From assembly GCA_965260935.1 (NCBI GenBank), contig OZ253374.1, positions 3,596,001-3,660,000 on the forward strand: a stretch of 64,000 nucleotides of DNA, written 5' to 3'. The first letter of the stretch is position 1, and each line of letters starts with the position of its first letter. Origin of the DNA: JBBROS01 sp965260935. GTDB taxonomy: Bacteria > Pseudomonadota > Alphaproteobacteria > Acetobacterales > Acetobacteraceae. The position numbers and the translations under genes are program-made. The notes beneath the pieces are model-generated. The model made no database searches. It saw only the letters and a program-made list of their open reading frames with translations, and had not been told where the DNA came from. Of the stretch, positions 1 through 9,066 are shown in pieces.

Positions 1-451
1 CAGGTAAATTTTGAGCCTGACAGCGTTGCGCCGATCGACCGTCTTAAAGCCGTCGCCTGCCGCCACTCCGTAACTCATAACAACGATCCGTTCCAAAAAA
101 GCGCATAAACAGCCTGACCGGCGAGATGCACAATGCTGTCACACAACACAGAACTCGCCTGAAAACCGAAGCAGTAATCTCAATAACCAGAAGTGAAGCA
201 GGATTGATCTCAGTCATCTCATTTATCTGCGGCAAGCCAACCTGGCGTAACTCATCTTGACCGTAGGCAACAGTAAACGATGCGAATATTTGTATCCCTC
301 AGCAGGCTTTAAGTTAACTTCATCCAACCAGAATCAAGGTGGTTATACAACTGTTTGAGGACAGTGCAGCGCGTTTGCAACCCTGAACTGCAATGATTGA
401 GTTCCAACAATGCGCGCGGCAACGGCACCAATATGAACCGGATCAAGCGAA
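1..451. other. Non-coding left edge, no gene recognised
   Basis: This stretch has visibly lower GC than the rest of the window. No open frame in it resembles a known protein, and the only 60-residue frame (minus strand, 44-235) has no recognisable composition or ribosome-binding site. It presumably holds the promoter of the downstream transporter gene, but I see no convincing -35/-10 pair. Confidence 0.5.
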
Positions 452-1717
452 ATGGCTTCTCCTTCCAACCGCCTGATTGAGTCGAAGCTTCAGCCCGCGT
501 CCTGGTTTGAGACTTGGCGACCGGGTTGCCAGTTAAGCGCGGAAAGCAAGGCTTTCACGCTTTTTCTTGGCCTGTTGGCAGCACTGCCATCTTTGTCGAT
601 CGATATCAGCCAGCCAACCCTGCTCTCGGCTGCGCGCCAGTTCCTCGTCTCCCCTGCCATGCTCGGATGGACCATTACGCTTTTCATGGTTGGCTTCGCG
701 GCGGGCCAGCTCGCTGCCGGGCCGATAGCAGACCGGCATGGGCGCAGGCCCGTGCTGCTCTGCGGCCTGGCAGGATATGCGCTGGCCGCCGCCTCCTGCG
801 CGTTGGCCGGATCAGTCGAAGTTTTGATCGGGTTCCGGTTGGTTCAGGGCATGGCGGCGGGCGCTTGCGCCAACCTCGCATTCGCGATGATACGCGATCT
901 GTTCGACGAGCGGACCGCGCGGACCAAGCGCGCCTACGTCACCGCCATTTTCGCGGTCGCACCCATTCTCGCGCCCATTGCGGGCGCGTGGATCCTGGCG
1001 GCAGCAGGCTGGCGAATGGTTTACCTGGCGCTTGCCTGCTCCGGCTTGGCCCTGCTCGCCGTGTCGTACGCAAGCATCGCGGAAACCCGCCCGGCCGCGG
1101 CAAAGAACTTGCCCCGCCGTTCTTTGGCTGCCGCGTACTGGTGGGTGCTGATCCAGCCACGTTTCATCAAGCTCTCAGCGGTGAACGCTCTCAGCTACGG
1201 CGCAGTATTCGCCTACATCGCCGGATCGCCTCAGGTGCTGATGGCTGTGTATGGCCTTTCTACATACGGCTACGGCCTCGTTTTCGCCGGCATCGCGGCA
1301 TCTCTCACCGTGGGCGCCGTCGTGAGCGGCCGCGCGGCAAAGGTGGGCCTTGCCTCCGGCCTGCTCGTCGAAGCCGGCCTCCTCCTGAGCGCCTGCTCGG
1401 CTGTCGCGATGGTCCTGCTCGGTGCAGCCGGGATGCTCCCGCTGCCAACACTGCTGGTTCTGCTGGCCCTGCATTTGTTTTGCCGCGGGCTCGTCGCCCC
1501 GAACGTGCAACACCTGGCGCTCGAACCCATGGGCGAACAGGCCGGCACGGCAACGGCCGCGATCGGCGTCGTGCAAATCCTGTATGGCGCGCTCTGCAGC
1601 GCAGCCGTGACGCTCCTGCTCATGCCGTTCGGATCAATGGCGATGACGTCGGTCATGGCAGCATCTTCGGTCGCGGCGTTCGCTTGGTGGCGTCTCAACC
1701 CGGCCCTGCGGACCTGA
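452..1717 (+). CDS. MFS transporter, Bcr/CflA-like drug exporter
   Basis: Inner-membrane major facilitator superfamily protein of 421 residues with about 12 hydrophobic segments. The loop after TM2 carries the MFS motif A (GPIADRHGRRPVLL, about residues 90-103). TM4-TM5 reads RLVQGMAAGACANLAFAMIRD followed by a proline-rich APILAPIAGAW stretch, which is typical of Bcr/CflA and other 12-TM drug:H+ antiporters. The substrate cannot be told from sequence. The N-terminus has about 30 extra polar residues before TM1, so a later start is possible. The 3' end overlaps the convergent DedA gene by 23 bp. Confidence 0.85.
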   Translation: MASPSNRLIESKLQPASWFETWRPGCQLSAESKAFTLFLGLLAALPSLSIDISQPTLLSAARQFLVSPAMLGWTITLFMVGFAAGQLAAGPIADRHGRRPVLLCGLAGYALAAASCALAGSVEVLIGFRLVQGMAAGACANLAFAMIRDLFDERTARTKRAYVTAIFAVAPILAPIAGAWILAAAGWRMVYLALACSGLALLAVSYASIAETRPAAAKNLPRRSLAAAYWWVLIQPRFIKLSAVNALSYGAVFAYIAGSPQVLMAVYGLSTYGYGLVFAGIAASLTVGAVVSGRAAKVGLASGLLVEAGLLLSACSAVAMVLLGAAGMLPLPTLLVLLALHLFCRGLVAPNVQHLALEPMGEQAGTATAAIGVVQILYGALCSAAVTLLLMPFGSMAMTSVMAASSVAAFAWWRLNPALRT

Positions 1718-2321
1718 GAAGGCTGCGCCTGCGAAACGCGATCAGCCCTCCCACGAGCGCCGCGACGCCGGCCACGATGCCGAGCAGCCACCAACCCGGA
1801 ATCCCCGACTGGTCCGCAACCCAGCCCATCGCGGCCCCCGGCAGCATGATCGCTGGCGCCCAAACCAGGGCGGAACCGACATTGGCGAGCCAAAACGCCC
1901 GGCGGTCCATCTTCGCGATCCCGGCCAGCAGCGGCACAAGGGCGCGGCAAGGGCCGATGAAGCGCCCAATGGCAATTCCCGCCGTGCCGTGGCGGCGAAG
2001 GAACGCCTCGCCTTTCCTGACCGTCTCCGGATGCCGGCTCAATGGCCAGCTCCGGACGATGACGGACCCATAGCGGCGTCCGAGCCAGTACGAGATGCCG
2101 TCGCCCAGCACCGCACCCAGGATCGCGCCGGCCAGCAACGGCAGCAGCGGAAGCGTGCCGCCGGGCACGAGCGCCCCGCAGGCCGCGAGGATCGTCGTCC
2201 CGGGGATCAGCAAGCTCACGAAGGCGAAGCTCTCCCCGAAGCTGACGAGAAAGATCAGCGGCATCGCCCAGGCGCTATGGGCGGCGATGAAACTGGTCAT
2301 CGCTCCAAAGTCGAGTTCCAT
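1695..2321 (-). CDS. DedA family membrane protein
   Basis: Polytopic inner-membrane protein of 208 residues in the DedA/SNARE-associated family, which is linked to envelope homeostasis and lipid-carrier transport. Supporting features are the N-terminal GESFAFVSLLIPGTTIL segment, the GDGISYWLGRRYG motif, the FLRRHGTAGIAIGRFIGPCRALVPLLAGIA region and C-terminal hydrophobic helices, all at the usual spacing and length. It is transcribed towards the MFS gene and overlaps its 3' end, so the two are convergent and not co-transcribed. Confidence 0.88.
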   Translation of the reverse strand: MELDFGAMTSFIAAHSAWAMPLIFLVSFGESFAFVSLLIPGTTILAACGALVPGGTLPLLPLLAGAILGAVLGDGISYWLGRRYGSVIVRSWPLSRHPETVRKGEAFLRRHGTAGIAIGRFIGPCRALVPLLAGIAKMDRRAFWLANVGSALVWAPAIMLPGAAMGWVADQSGIPGWWLLGIVAGVAALVGGLIAFRRRSLLRSAGPG

Positions 2322-2370
2322 TCCGTATCTCCTGCGCCTAGGCTAGCGGAAAACAGGAGGAACAGCGAGA

Positions 2371-3156
2371 ATGACCGAGCCTGCCACCACAGTCTTGCCG
2401 CTCGATCTCTCCGGATTGCGCGTCGCGATCACCGGAGGCGCGGGAGGGATCGGCCGGGTGATGGCGGACAGCTTCTCGGCATGCGGCGCCCGGCCCTTCG
2501 TCAGCGACGTCGATGAGCCAGCGCTCGCCTCATGCGGCCATCCCGGCATGAGGGCCGATGCGGGCCAAGCCGCCGAGCTGGACCAATTCATGGACGAGGC
2601 CGGGCGCGTGTTGGGCGGCCTCGACGTGTTGGTCAACAACGCCGGCATCGCCGGACCAACCAAGCCGGTCGAAGCAATCGCCCCGGAAGAGCTGGATGCA
2701 GTGCTGCAAACCGACCTGGCCAGCATGTTCCACTGCGCCCGCCGCGCCGTGCCGATGCTGCGCGATGCCGGGGGCGGCTCGATTGTCAATCTCAGCTCGG
2801 CCGCGGGCAAGTTCGGGTTCCCGCTGCGCAGCCCCTACAGCGCCGCGAAGTGGGGCGTCGTCGGCTTCACGCGCACGCTGGCCATGGAGCTTGGCCCGGA
2901 ACGCATCCGGGTCAACGCCCTCCTGCCCGGCCTGGTGGATGGCCCCCGGATACGCAGCGTGTTGCGCAACAAGGCGGCGGCGAAGGGCGTCAGCGACAAC
3001 GAAGAAATGGAGCAGGCGCTCTCGCGGGTCAGTCTCCGCTGCTTCGTCAGCCAGCAGGACATCGCGAACATGGCCCTCTACCTCTGCAGTCCCTACGGCG
3101 CGACGATCAACGGCCAGGCGATCAGCATCGATGGCGGCATCGAAGGATTGATGTAG
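2371..3156 (+). CDS. SDR family oxidoreductase
   Basis: Cytosolic NAD(P)-dependent short-chain dehydrogenase of 261 residues. The cofactor motif TGGAGGIG is near residue 21, NNAG near residue 89, the catalytic Ser lies in NLSSAAGKFG, and the catalytic Tyr/Lys are in YSAAK. The C-terminus (INGQAISIDGG) is typical of classical SDRs related to 3-oxoacyl-ACP reductase. The substrate is unknown. A GGAGG ribosome-binding site lies just upstream of the ATG. A second SDR follows at 3712 after a small minus-strand gene. Confidence 0.9.
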   Translation: MTEPATTVLPLDLSGLRVAITGGAGGIGRVMADSFSACGARPFVSDVDEPALASCGHPGMRADAGQAAELDQFMDEAGRVLGGLDVLVNNAGIAGPTKPVEAIAPEELDAVLQTDLASMFHCARRAVPMLRDAGGGSIVNLSSAAGKFGFPLRSPYSAAKWGVVGFTRTLAMELGPERIRVNALLPGLVDGPRIRSVLRNKAAAKGVSDNEEMEQALSRVSLRCFVSQQDIANMALYLCSPYGATINGQAISIDGGIEGLM

Positions 3157-3183
3157 CAGCCCGGCAGCCTCCTTTGGCGTCAC

Positions 3184-3518
3184 TCACTTCCGCTGTAAAG
3201 CCTCCACGTCGAATGAAAAGGAATACAGCTTCCCGTCCTTGCCCTCGACGACCACAGCGCCCCGCATGAAATCGGAGGCGACGATCCGCTTGGCGGCGAA
3301 GTCTTCCGAAACCTTGTTCAGCAGCATTGTCTCCAGCACCCCATGCACGGTCTGCCCATCCTTCAACCGCGCCGTCACGTCGTTCCGCATCGCGGGGGAG
3401 AGTTGCTGGAGTTCCGCCGCGTCCATCGCCGCCATCGGCGCGGCCCGGGCAATGTCTGCCGCCGCCAAGCCGCCTGCCAGCAACAAGCCCCGGCAGCCAC
3501 TCGCACTGCTGCCTTCAT
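3184..3518 (-). pseudogene. Small secreted protein with frameshifted signal peptide
   Basis: The 3' part (3184-3486) reads as a 100-residue protein with no good start: it can begin only at tandem TTG codons inside a hydrophobic stretch. A proper start, ATG at 3518-3516 (MKAAVRVAAG), lies in another frame. Adding one G to the run of four G (minus strand, near 3491-3494) would join the two frames into a textbook Sec signal peptide ending in AAADIARA. The mature part (DAAELQQLSPAMRNDVTARL, then DFMRGAVVVEGKDGKLYSF) has no family I recognise. Either the gene is broken or the assembly lost one base. Confidence 0.6.
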
Positions 3519-3711
3519 GTGCTCACGCCATGCAAAGCGACGAAACACCGGACTGCGCCGCCTTTCTTGCAACAGCTCCAACGGACCGGCCCGCGCGCCG
3601 TTCGGGACCGATATTGAAAGTGGGCGCGAATTAACCTTTTGTTCGATGCCTGTTCACCGAACCTGACGCACCTCCGCGCGCGACGCCGGAACAAGAAGAG
3701 GAGATCCCGCT

Positions 3712-4560
3712 ATGCTGCAATCCATCGACAGTGCCGAGGCCGTAGCCGTCGTGACCGGCGGCGCTTCGGGCATCGGCCTTGCCGCCGCCAAGCGGTTCGC
3801 CAGCGCAGGTATGCGCGTCTGCATCGCCGACCTGGATCAAGCCCGCCTGGACCGTGCGGCGAAGACGCTGTCGGAAACCACCCGTGGCGCGCGCAACCAC
3901 GTCATGACGGTGGTCACGGACGTGAGCCGCCCCGCCGACCTCAAGCGCTTGGAAGCCGCGGTCGAGGACCGGTTCGGCGGCACGGACATCCTGATGAACA
4001 ACGCCGGCGTGCAACCCGGCAGCACCCTGTTCGGACCCGAGGCGGCCTGGGAACAAGTCATCAACACCAATCTCTGGGGCATCATCAACGGCACGCGCGC
4101 GTTCGCGCCGGGCATGATCGCACGCGGGAGGCCGGGCGTCATCATCAACACCGGCTCGAAGCAGGGGATCACCACCCCGCCCGGCGACCCGGCCTACAAC
4201 GTCGCGAAAGCCGGGGTCAAAGCGTTCACGGAAGCCCTGCAGCACGAGCTGCGCAACACCCCGGACTGCCGCATCACCGCGCACCTGCTCATCCCCGGCT
4301 TCGTCTTCACGCCGCTCACGGCAAACGGGCGGACGGGGAAGCCGGACGCGGCATGGACGCCGGACCAGACCGTCGCCTTCATGATGGACCGTCTCGCGGC
4401 GGGCGATTTCTACATCCTGTGCCCGGACAACGACGTCTCGCGCGAGGTCGATGAGAAACGCATCCTGTGGGCGGCCGGCGACATCGTCGAGAACCGCCCG
4501 CCCCTGTCCCGCTGGCATCCTGACTACGGTGACGCATTCAAGCGCTTCCTCGGCAGTTAA
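3712..4560 (+). CDS. SDR family oxidoreductase
   Basis: Short-chain dehydrogenase of 282 residues. It has TGGASGIG near residue 16, NNAG near residue 97, a catalytic Ser in NTGSKQG and the Tyr/Lys motif YNVAK. A C-terminal region (DFYILCPDNDVSREVDEKRI) is longer than in a minimal SDR. A strong ribosome-binding site (AAGAGGAGA) precedes the ATG. It is clearly a different subfamily from the SDR at 2371, so the two are neighbours and not a recent duplication. The substrate is unknown. Confidence 0.88.
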   Translation: MLQSIDSAEAVAVVTGGASGIGLAAAKRFASAGMRVCIADLDQARLDRAAKTLSETTRGARNHVMTVVTDVSRPADLKRLEAAVEDRFGGTDILMNNAGVQPGSTLFGPEAAWEQVINTNLWGIINGTRAFAPGMIARGRPGVIINTGSKQGITTPPGDPAYNVAKAGVKAFTEALQHELRNTPDCRITAHLLIPGFVFTPLTANGRTGKPDAAWTPDQTVAFMMDRLAAGDFYILCPDNDVSREVDEKRILWAAGDIVENRPPLSRWHPDYGDAFKRFLGS

Positions 4561-4579
4561 GCGGAGCCGGCCTGCCGCG

Positions 4580-5806
4580 TCACGCGCCGATGTCGCGGCG
4601 GCAGAAGCCCTCCGGCCAGCGGACCTGCTCAACGGCGGCATAGGCCGCGGCCCGTGCGGCGGATAGGTCCGGCCCGGTCCCGCAAATCGTCAACACCCGC
4701 CCGGCGTCGGCCAGCAGCCGGCCTTCTTGAACCCGGGTCCCGGACTGGAAAATGAGCGCGCCTGGGACAGCCGCCGCAGCCTCCAGCCCATCGATCATGC
4801 TGCCGCGTTGGTAAGCGCCCGGATACCCGTTCGCGGCCATCACCACGGCAACGCAGGCCTCGTCGCGCCAGCGCACGTCGAACCGCGCCAATTCTCCGTC
4901 ACAGGCGGCAAGCAGCGCCGGCAAGAGGTCGCTGCGCAAGCGGGGCAGCAACGCCTGGCATTCCGGATCGCCGAAGCGGACATTGTATTCGACCAGCATC
5001 GCGCCGTCCTCGGTCAGCATCAGCCCGGCGTAGAGGATGCCGCGAAACGGGACGCCGCGCCGGACAAGCTCAGCCAGGGCTGGCCTGATAAAGCCGTCCA
5101 TCGCGGGGCCAGGATCGAAATCCAAGACCGGGGAGAACGCCCCCATCCCGCCGGTGTTGGGTCCGGCGTCGGCGTCGCCCACCCGCTTATGGTCCCGCGC
5201 GACGCCCAGCAGCACGGCATCGAGCCCGTCGCAAAGGGCGAACACGCTGCACTCCTGCCCCGTCAGACGCTCCTCGACCACGATGGCTCCCGCTTGCATC
5301 AGGCTTCGGGCAGCCGCCTCGGCCTCCGCCGTCGTCTCCGCAACGACCACGCCCTTGCCGCCGGCCAAACCGTCCGCCTTGATGACGAGCGGCGCGCCCC
5401 GGCGCTGGATGAACTCTATGGCGGCGTCGATGTCCGTGAAGCTCTCCCACCGCGCCGTGGGAATGCCGGCCTCGTCGCAGAGGGATTTCGTGAACGCCTT
5501 GCTGCTTTCGAGCTGGGCTGCGGCACGGGTGGGGCCGCAGCACCTGATCCCGGCCGCGGCCAGCGCGTCCGCCAGCCCGGCCGCGAGCGGGGCCTCCGGC
5601 CCGGGCACGACCAGGTCGATCGCCTCGGCCTGCGCGAATTGCGCCAGCCGCCCAATGTCCAAGGCGTCAATGTCCACGTTGGTCGCGATGGCCGCCGTGC
5701 CCGGGTTGCCGGGCGCCACGAACAACGTGCCCAGCAACGGCGAGGCCGACAACGCCCAGGCCAAGGCATGTTCGCGGCCGCCAGAGCCGATGACCAGAAC
5801 CCGCAT
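4580..5806 (-). CDS. purD: Phosphoribosylamine-glycine ligase
   Basis: GAR synthetase, step two of de novo purine synthesis: it ligates 5-phosphoribosylamine to glycine using ATP. The start is the ATG giving MRVLVIGSGGREHALAWAL, the universal PurD N-terminus; the open frame extends 57 codons further upstream without homology. An ATP-grasp fold is seen in PLVIKADGLAGGKGVVV, then NTGGMGAFSP and VEYNVRFGDPECQ. The length of 408 residues is normal for the family. It is divergent from xseA with only 46 bp between the start codons, so their promoters must overlap. purC lies far away at 45008. Confidence 0.95.
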   Translation of the reverse strand: MRVLVIGSGGREHALAWALSASPLLGTLFVAPGNPGTAAIATNVDIDALDIGRLAQFAQAEAIDLVVPGPEAPLAAGLADALAAAGIRCCGPTRAAAQLESSKAFTKSLCDEAGIPTARWESFTDIDAAIEFIQRRGAPLVIKADGLAGGKGVVVAETTAEAEAAARSLMQAGAIVVEERLTGQECSVFALCDGLDAVLLGVARDHKRVGDADAGPNTGGMGAFSPVLDFDPGPAMDGFIRPALAELVRRGVPFRGILYAGLMLTEDGAMLVEYNVRFGDPECQALLPRLRSDLLPALLAACDGELARFDVRWRDEACVAVVMAANGYPGAYQRGSMIDGLEAAAAVPGALIFQSGTRVQEGRLLADAGRVLTICGTGPDLSAARAAAYAAVEQVRWPEGFCRRDIGA

Positions 5807-5852
5807 GTTCGCCCCGCTTCTATCCGGCGTCGCTGTAGCATAGCTTGCGGAA

Positions 5853-7439
5853 ATGGAAACCGGCGCAGCCAGCAACATTCCCGAATACACCGTGGCCGAG
5901 ATTTCAGGCGCGGTGAAACGAACCCTGGAAGGCGCGTTCGGACGCGTGCGCGTACGCGGCGAGATCACCGAGTTCAAGCGCTACCCATCCGGGCACATGT
6001 ATTTCGCGCTGAAGGACGAGGGGGGCAAAATCTCCGGCGTCGTCTGGAAGGGCGCCGTCGGCAAGCTCGGCCTGGCGCCGGAGAACGGCGTCGAGGTGAT
6101 CGCGACCGGCCGCGTCTCCTCCTATGGCGACCGCAGCAGTTACCAGCTCGTCGTCGACCGGATGGCCTACGCGGGCGCGGGCGCCTTGCTGGCGCGGATC
6201 GAGATGCTCCGCGTCCGGCTGGCCGGGGAAGGCTTGTTCGACGAATCCCGCAAGCGGAAGCTCCCGTTGCTGCCCGCCGTGCTGGGCGTGGTCACGTCCG
6301 GCTCGGGCGCGGTGCTGCACGATATCCGCACCACGGTCGCCCGCCGCTTCCCGCGCCCGTTGCTGGTCTGGCCGGTGCCGGTGCAAGGCGAGGGCGCCGC
6401 GGAGCGCATCGCCGCCGCCATCGCCGGGTTCAGCCGCATGGAGCCTGGCGGAACCATCCCTCGCCCGGATGTCCTGATCGTCGCCCGCGGGGGCGGCAGC
6501 CTCGAAGACCTGATGGCCTTCAACGACGAAGCCGTGGTGCGCGCCGCGGCCGGCTGCCGCATTCCGCTGATCTCGGCCGTCGGGCACGAGACGGACTACA
6601 CGCTGATCGACCTCGCCGCCGACCGCCGCGCGCCGACGCCCACGGCGGCAGCCGAACTCGCCGTCCCCTCGCGCGTCGAGCTCATCGCGACCGTCGCGCA
6701 GGAAGCGGCCCGCCTGTCGGGCGGGTTGCACCGGATAACGCAGGAGCGGCGGCTTCGGCTCGGGCGGGCAGAGCGCGGCTTGCCCGACCTGCCGGCCTTG
6801 GTCGGCGGCGCGCGGCAAAGATTGGACGACCGCGCGCAGCGCCTCGCCATCGCCCTGCCGAACTTGCTCGTTGCCCGGCGCGCCGCGTTGGGTCGGGCCG
6901 AGCGGCAGCTCCCCGACGTGCCGGCCAGGTTGCGGGCCGCGCGGGACGGCGTGGCCGCACGGTCGCACCGCTTGCTGCTGGCCCTGCCCAATCTCGTCTC
7001 GCGCCGGCGCGCGACGTTGTCGCAGGCCCGCCTGCCGCCCGCGCGCTCGCTGGCAAACCCGGGAGCGGCGGCATTGCGGCTGGCAGGAACAGGGCTGACG
7101 CACGCGCTGCAACGATCCATGGGCCGCCGCCGTCAAGCGGAAGCACAAATCAGTCCCCGATTCTCCGCCGCCCCGCTGAGAGCGGCGCTGCGCGAGGCGC
7201 GGGCGCGGCTGGAAGGCGAAGCCGCCCGGCTCGAAAGCGTCTCCCACGCAGCGGTGCTCGCCCGCGGCTACGCCCTCGTGCTCGACACTGCGGGCGAGGC
7301 CGTGACGCAAGCGGGCCAAGTCGCACCTGGGATGCGCCTGCGCCTTCGCTTCAACGACGGCGAGGCGCGCGTCACCGCGGACGGACGGCCCGGCAGCGGG
7401 CCGCGTACCCGGCCGGAACAGGACATCTTGCTCTTGTAG
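5853..7439 (+). CDS. xseA: Exodeoxyribonuclease VII large subunit
   Basis: Large subunit of ExoVII, which degrades single-stranded DNA together with XseB; xseB is not in this window. The N-terminal OB-fold includes VRVRGEITEFKRYPSGHMYFALKDE. The catalytic domain has GVVTSGSGAVLHDI, RGGGSLEDLMAFNDE, SAVGHETDYTLIDLAADRRAPTPTAAAE. At 528 residues it is longer than the usual 400-460. The excess lies in the central coiled-coil, where a 43-residue unit is tandemly duplicated (residues about 303-345 and 346-388, 24 identical positions). The conserved C-terminus (VLARGYALVLD) is present, so the protein is probably functional. Confidence 0.95.
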   Translation: METGAASNIPEYTVAEISGAVKRTLEGAFGRVRVRGEITEFKRYPSGHMYFALKDEGGKISGVVWKGAVGKLGLAPENGVEVIATGRVSSYGDRSSYQLVVDRMAYAGAGALLARIEMLRVRLAGEGLFDESRKRKLPLLPAVLGVVTSGSGAVLHDIRTTVARRFPRPLLVWPVPVQGEGAAERIAAAIAGFSRMEPGGTIPRPDVLIVARGGGSLEDLMAFNDEAVVRAAAGCRIPLISAVGHETDYTLIDLAADRRAPTPTAAAELAVPSRVELIATVAQEAARLSGGLHRITQERRLRLGRAERGLPDLPALVGGARQRLDDRAQRLAIALPNLLVARRAALGRAERQLPDVPARLRAARDGVAARSHRLLLALPNLVSRRRATLSQARLPPARSLANPGAAALRLAGTGLTHALQRSMGRRRQAEAQISPRFSAAPLRAALREARARLEGEAARLESVSHAAVLARGYALVLDTAGEAVTQAGQVAPGMRLRLRFNDGEARVTADGRPGSGPRTRPEQDILLL

Positions 7440-7503
7440 GGTTGCCCTAGAGGCGGCTTAGGCTCATTTCTACGCGCTAAACGCGACGACAAAGGAGGAA
7501 CCG

Positions 7504-7668
7504 ATGGCATTCAAGCCGAACTACAACTTCCAGAAGGCGGAGCGGGACCGGGCCAAGCAGGCCAAAAAGGAAGCCAAGCAGCGGGAGAAGGAAGAGGCAG
7601 CGAAGCGCAAGCTGGCAGGAGAGCCGGAGGAAAGCGTCGCCACGGCGGAGCCGGAGGACGCCGCCTGA
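7504..7668 (+). CDS. Small Lys/Glu-rich conserved protein (54 aa)
   Basis: A short gene with an excellent ribosome-binding site (AAAGGAGG, 7491-7498) directly before the ATG. The product starts MAFKPNYNFQKAERDRAKQA and continues as an almost uninterrupted charged amphipathic helix of Lys, Glu, Arg and Ala, ending in an acidic Ala/Glu tail. Similar tiny KAERDRAKQ proteins follow housekeeping genes in many alphaproteobacteria, but their function is unknown to me. It may be co-transcribed with xseA, which ends 64 bp upstream. Confidence 0.75.
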   Translation: MAFKPNYNFQKAERDRAKQAKKEAKQREKEEAAKRKLAGEPEESVATAEPEDAA

Positions 7669-7683
7669 CCGGCTTGCCCTGGA

Positions 7684-8127
7684 TCAGCTCGGCCGGCCAG
7701 CCGTTCCGTTGATCGCCTTCTGGCCCTGAACGCCACGGTGGCCGGGGCCGTGATGGCAGCAGATGCAGAGTTTGTTGCCATCAGGATCGCGAAAGCAGGC
7801 GCCGTAGTAGTCCGGGTGATAATGGGGCCGCAAACCGGGTTCGCCCTCTCTGGTGCCGCCATTTTCCAGTGCTTTGGTATAGCAGCTTTTCACGGTGGCA
7901 CGGCTCGGCGACAGCAATGCGACCATTTGGCCGTTGCCCGGTTCGGCGGCCCGGCCATCATACGGGTAGGAGATGACGAAGAGGGGCCGGTCCACGTCAG
8001 GATGCTTCCAGCCTGCACAGTTCTCATCAGAAAATTTCAGCACGAGGCCGAGTTCAGCCATCAGTGGAACATAAAAGGCAATCGCGCGCCCAAGACCCCT
8101 TATTCCGATTGAGACATGGGAAATCAT
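7684..8127 (-). CDS. VOC family (glyoxalase-fold) protein
   Basis: A 147-residue protein of the vicinal oxygen chelate superfamily. It starts MISHVSIGIRGLGRAIAFY, the usual VOC opening with a metal-ligand His at residue 4, and ends with YYGACFRDPDGNKLCICCH, matching the Y-x-x-x-x-DPDGN-x-L motif of the second beta-alpha-beta-beta-beta half. This group contains many glyoxalase/bleomycin-resistance-like proteins with unknown substrates. A C-terminal tail of about 20 residues (GQKAINGTAGRPS) is not part of the fold. Confidence 0.85.
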   Translation of the reverse strand: MISHVSIGIRGLGRAIAFYVPLMAELGLVLKFSDENCAGWKHPDVDRPLFVISYPYDGRAAEPGNGQMVALLSPSRATVKSCYTKALENGGTREGEPGLRPHYHPDYYGACFRDPDGNKLCICCHHGPGHRGVQGQKAINGTAGRPS

Positions 8128-8169
8128 CCGCGCTCTCTATTCGATGGTCAGGCACTATCCCCAGCGCAC

Positions 8170-9066
8170 TCAATCCCGGTAAAGCCTCTTGTCCCACCGC
8201 CGGTGCAGCCAGAGCCAGCTTTCCGGCCGGGCGCGTATCCATTCCTCCAACCGGTCATTGACCATCTGCGTCAGGGTCAGGACATCCGCCGCCCGGTCGC
8301 CGCTGTCCGGCAATGAAAGCGGCTCCTCGCAAACCAGGCGGAACCGGGCCGGCCCAGTTCGCTGGACATGCCCCGGAATGACGGGACAGCGCAGCCGCAA
8401 CGCCAACGTCGCCAAGGCCGGCGCGGTCATGGACGGGCGGCCGAACAGCCGGGCCTCAACGCCGTCGTTCATCTTCTGGTCGACCAGGATGCCAAGATAA
8501 CCGCCGTGCCGGAGGTGCTGCAGCGCCTGCCGCGCGCCGCTGGCGCCTTTCGGGAACAGCTTGGTGCCCATGCCCATCGCCCGGCGCCGCAGATCCGCGA
8601 CCATCTTGTCGATCGCCTCGTTATCCGCTGCCCGGTAAAAACTGGCGACCGGCACCCCGTGCCGGGCAGAGGCAAGCGGCAGCATCTCCCAATTGCCGAT
8701 ATGCCCGCTGAACAGGATCGCCGGGCCGCCTTGCGCCGCGATGCGGTCAACGATTTCGGCATTCTCGATGAACCAGCCCGGACCTTCAGGCGAATGCTCA
8801 GGCAAATCGGCAAGGTGCGGCCACTCGGCCAAGGTCCGCCCCAAATTGTCCCAAACGCCGCGCACCACCCGCGCCCGGTCCGCCTCCCCGAGCTCCGGCA
8901 TCACCATGCGCAAGTTCTGCTCGGCCACCCGCGAAACGCCGAGATGCGGCCCCACAGAACGGGCCAGCCATCCGCCCAGGTTGCTCGCGCGCGCCGGCCC
9001 CAGCCTGCGCAGCACGCCGAGCGCCATGCGGGCAAGCGCCGCTTCCGCACGCTCAAGCCCCGTCAC
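8170..9066 (-). CDS. lpxL: Lipid A acyltransferase (LpxL/HtrB family)
   Basis: Inner-membrane acyltransferase that adds a secondary acyl chain to Kdo2-lipid IVA. The family motif H-x4-D/E appears as SGHIGNWE, followed by PVASFYRAADN, then DQKMNDGVEARLFGRP with the conserved acceptor-site region, and the C-terminal PESWLWLHRRWDKR signature of LpxL/LpxM. The start is a GTG at 9066 sharing four bases (GTGA) with the lpxK stop; this gives VTGLERAEAALARMAL and 298 residues, the normal length. It is the last gene of the lipid A/Kdo operon. Confidence 0.9.
   Translation of the reverse strand: MTGLERAEAALARMALGVLRRLGPARASNLGGWLARSVGPHLGVSRVAEQNLRMVMPELGEADRARVVRGVWDNLGRTLAEWPHLADLPEHSPEGPGWFIENAEIVDRIAAQGGPAILFSGHIGNWEMLPLASARHGVPVASFYRAADNEAIDKMVADLRRRAMGMGTKLFPKGASGARQALQHLRHGGYLGILVDQKMNDGVEARLFGRPSMTAPALATLALRLRCPVIPGHVQRTGPARFRLVCEEPLSLPDSGDRAADVLTLTQMVNDRLEEWIRARPESWLWLHRRWDKRLYRD

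Noticed and set aside
44..235. A 63-codon minus-strand frame at the left edge
   Set aside because: No ribosome-binding site, no homology and nothing in its surroundings to support it.
4727..7450. A 907-codon open frame on the plus strand across purD and xseA
   Set aside because: It runs antisense to purD and out of frame through xseA, and its translation is Arg/Pro/Gly-rich without any domain. Long shadow frames are common in GC-rich DNA.
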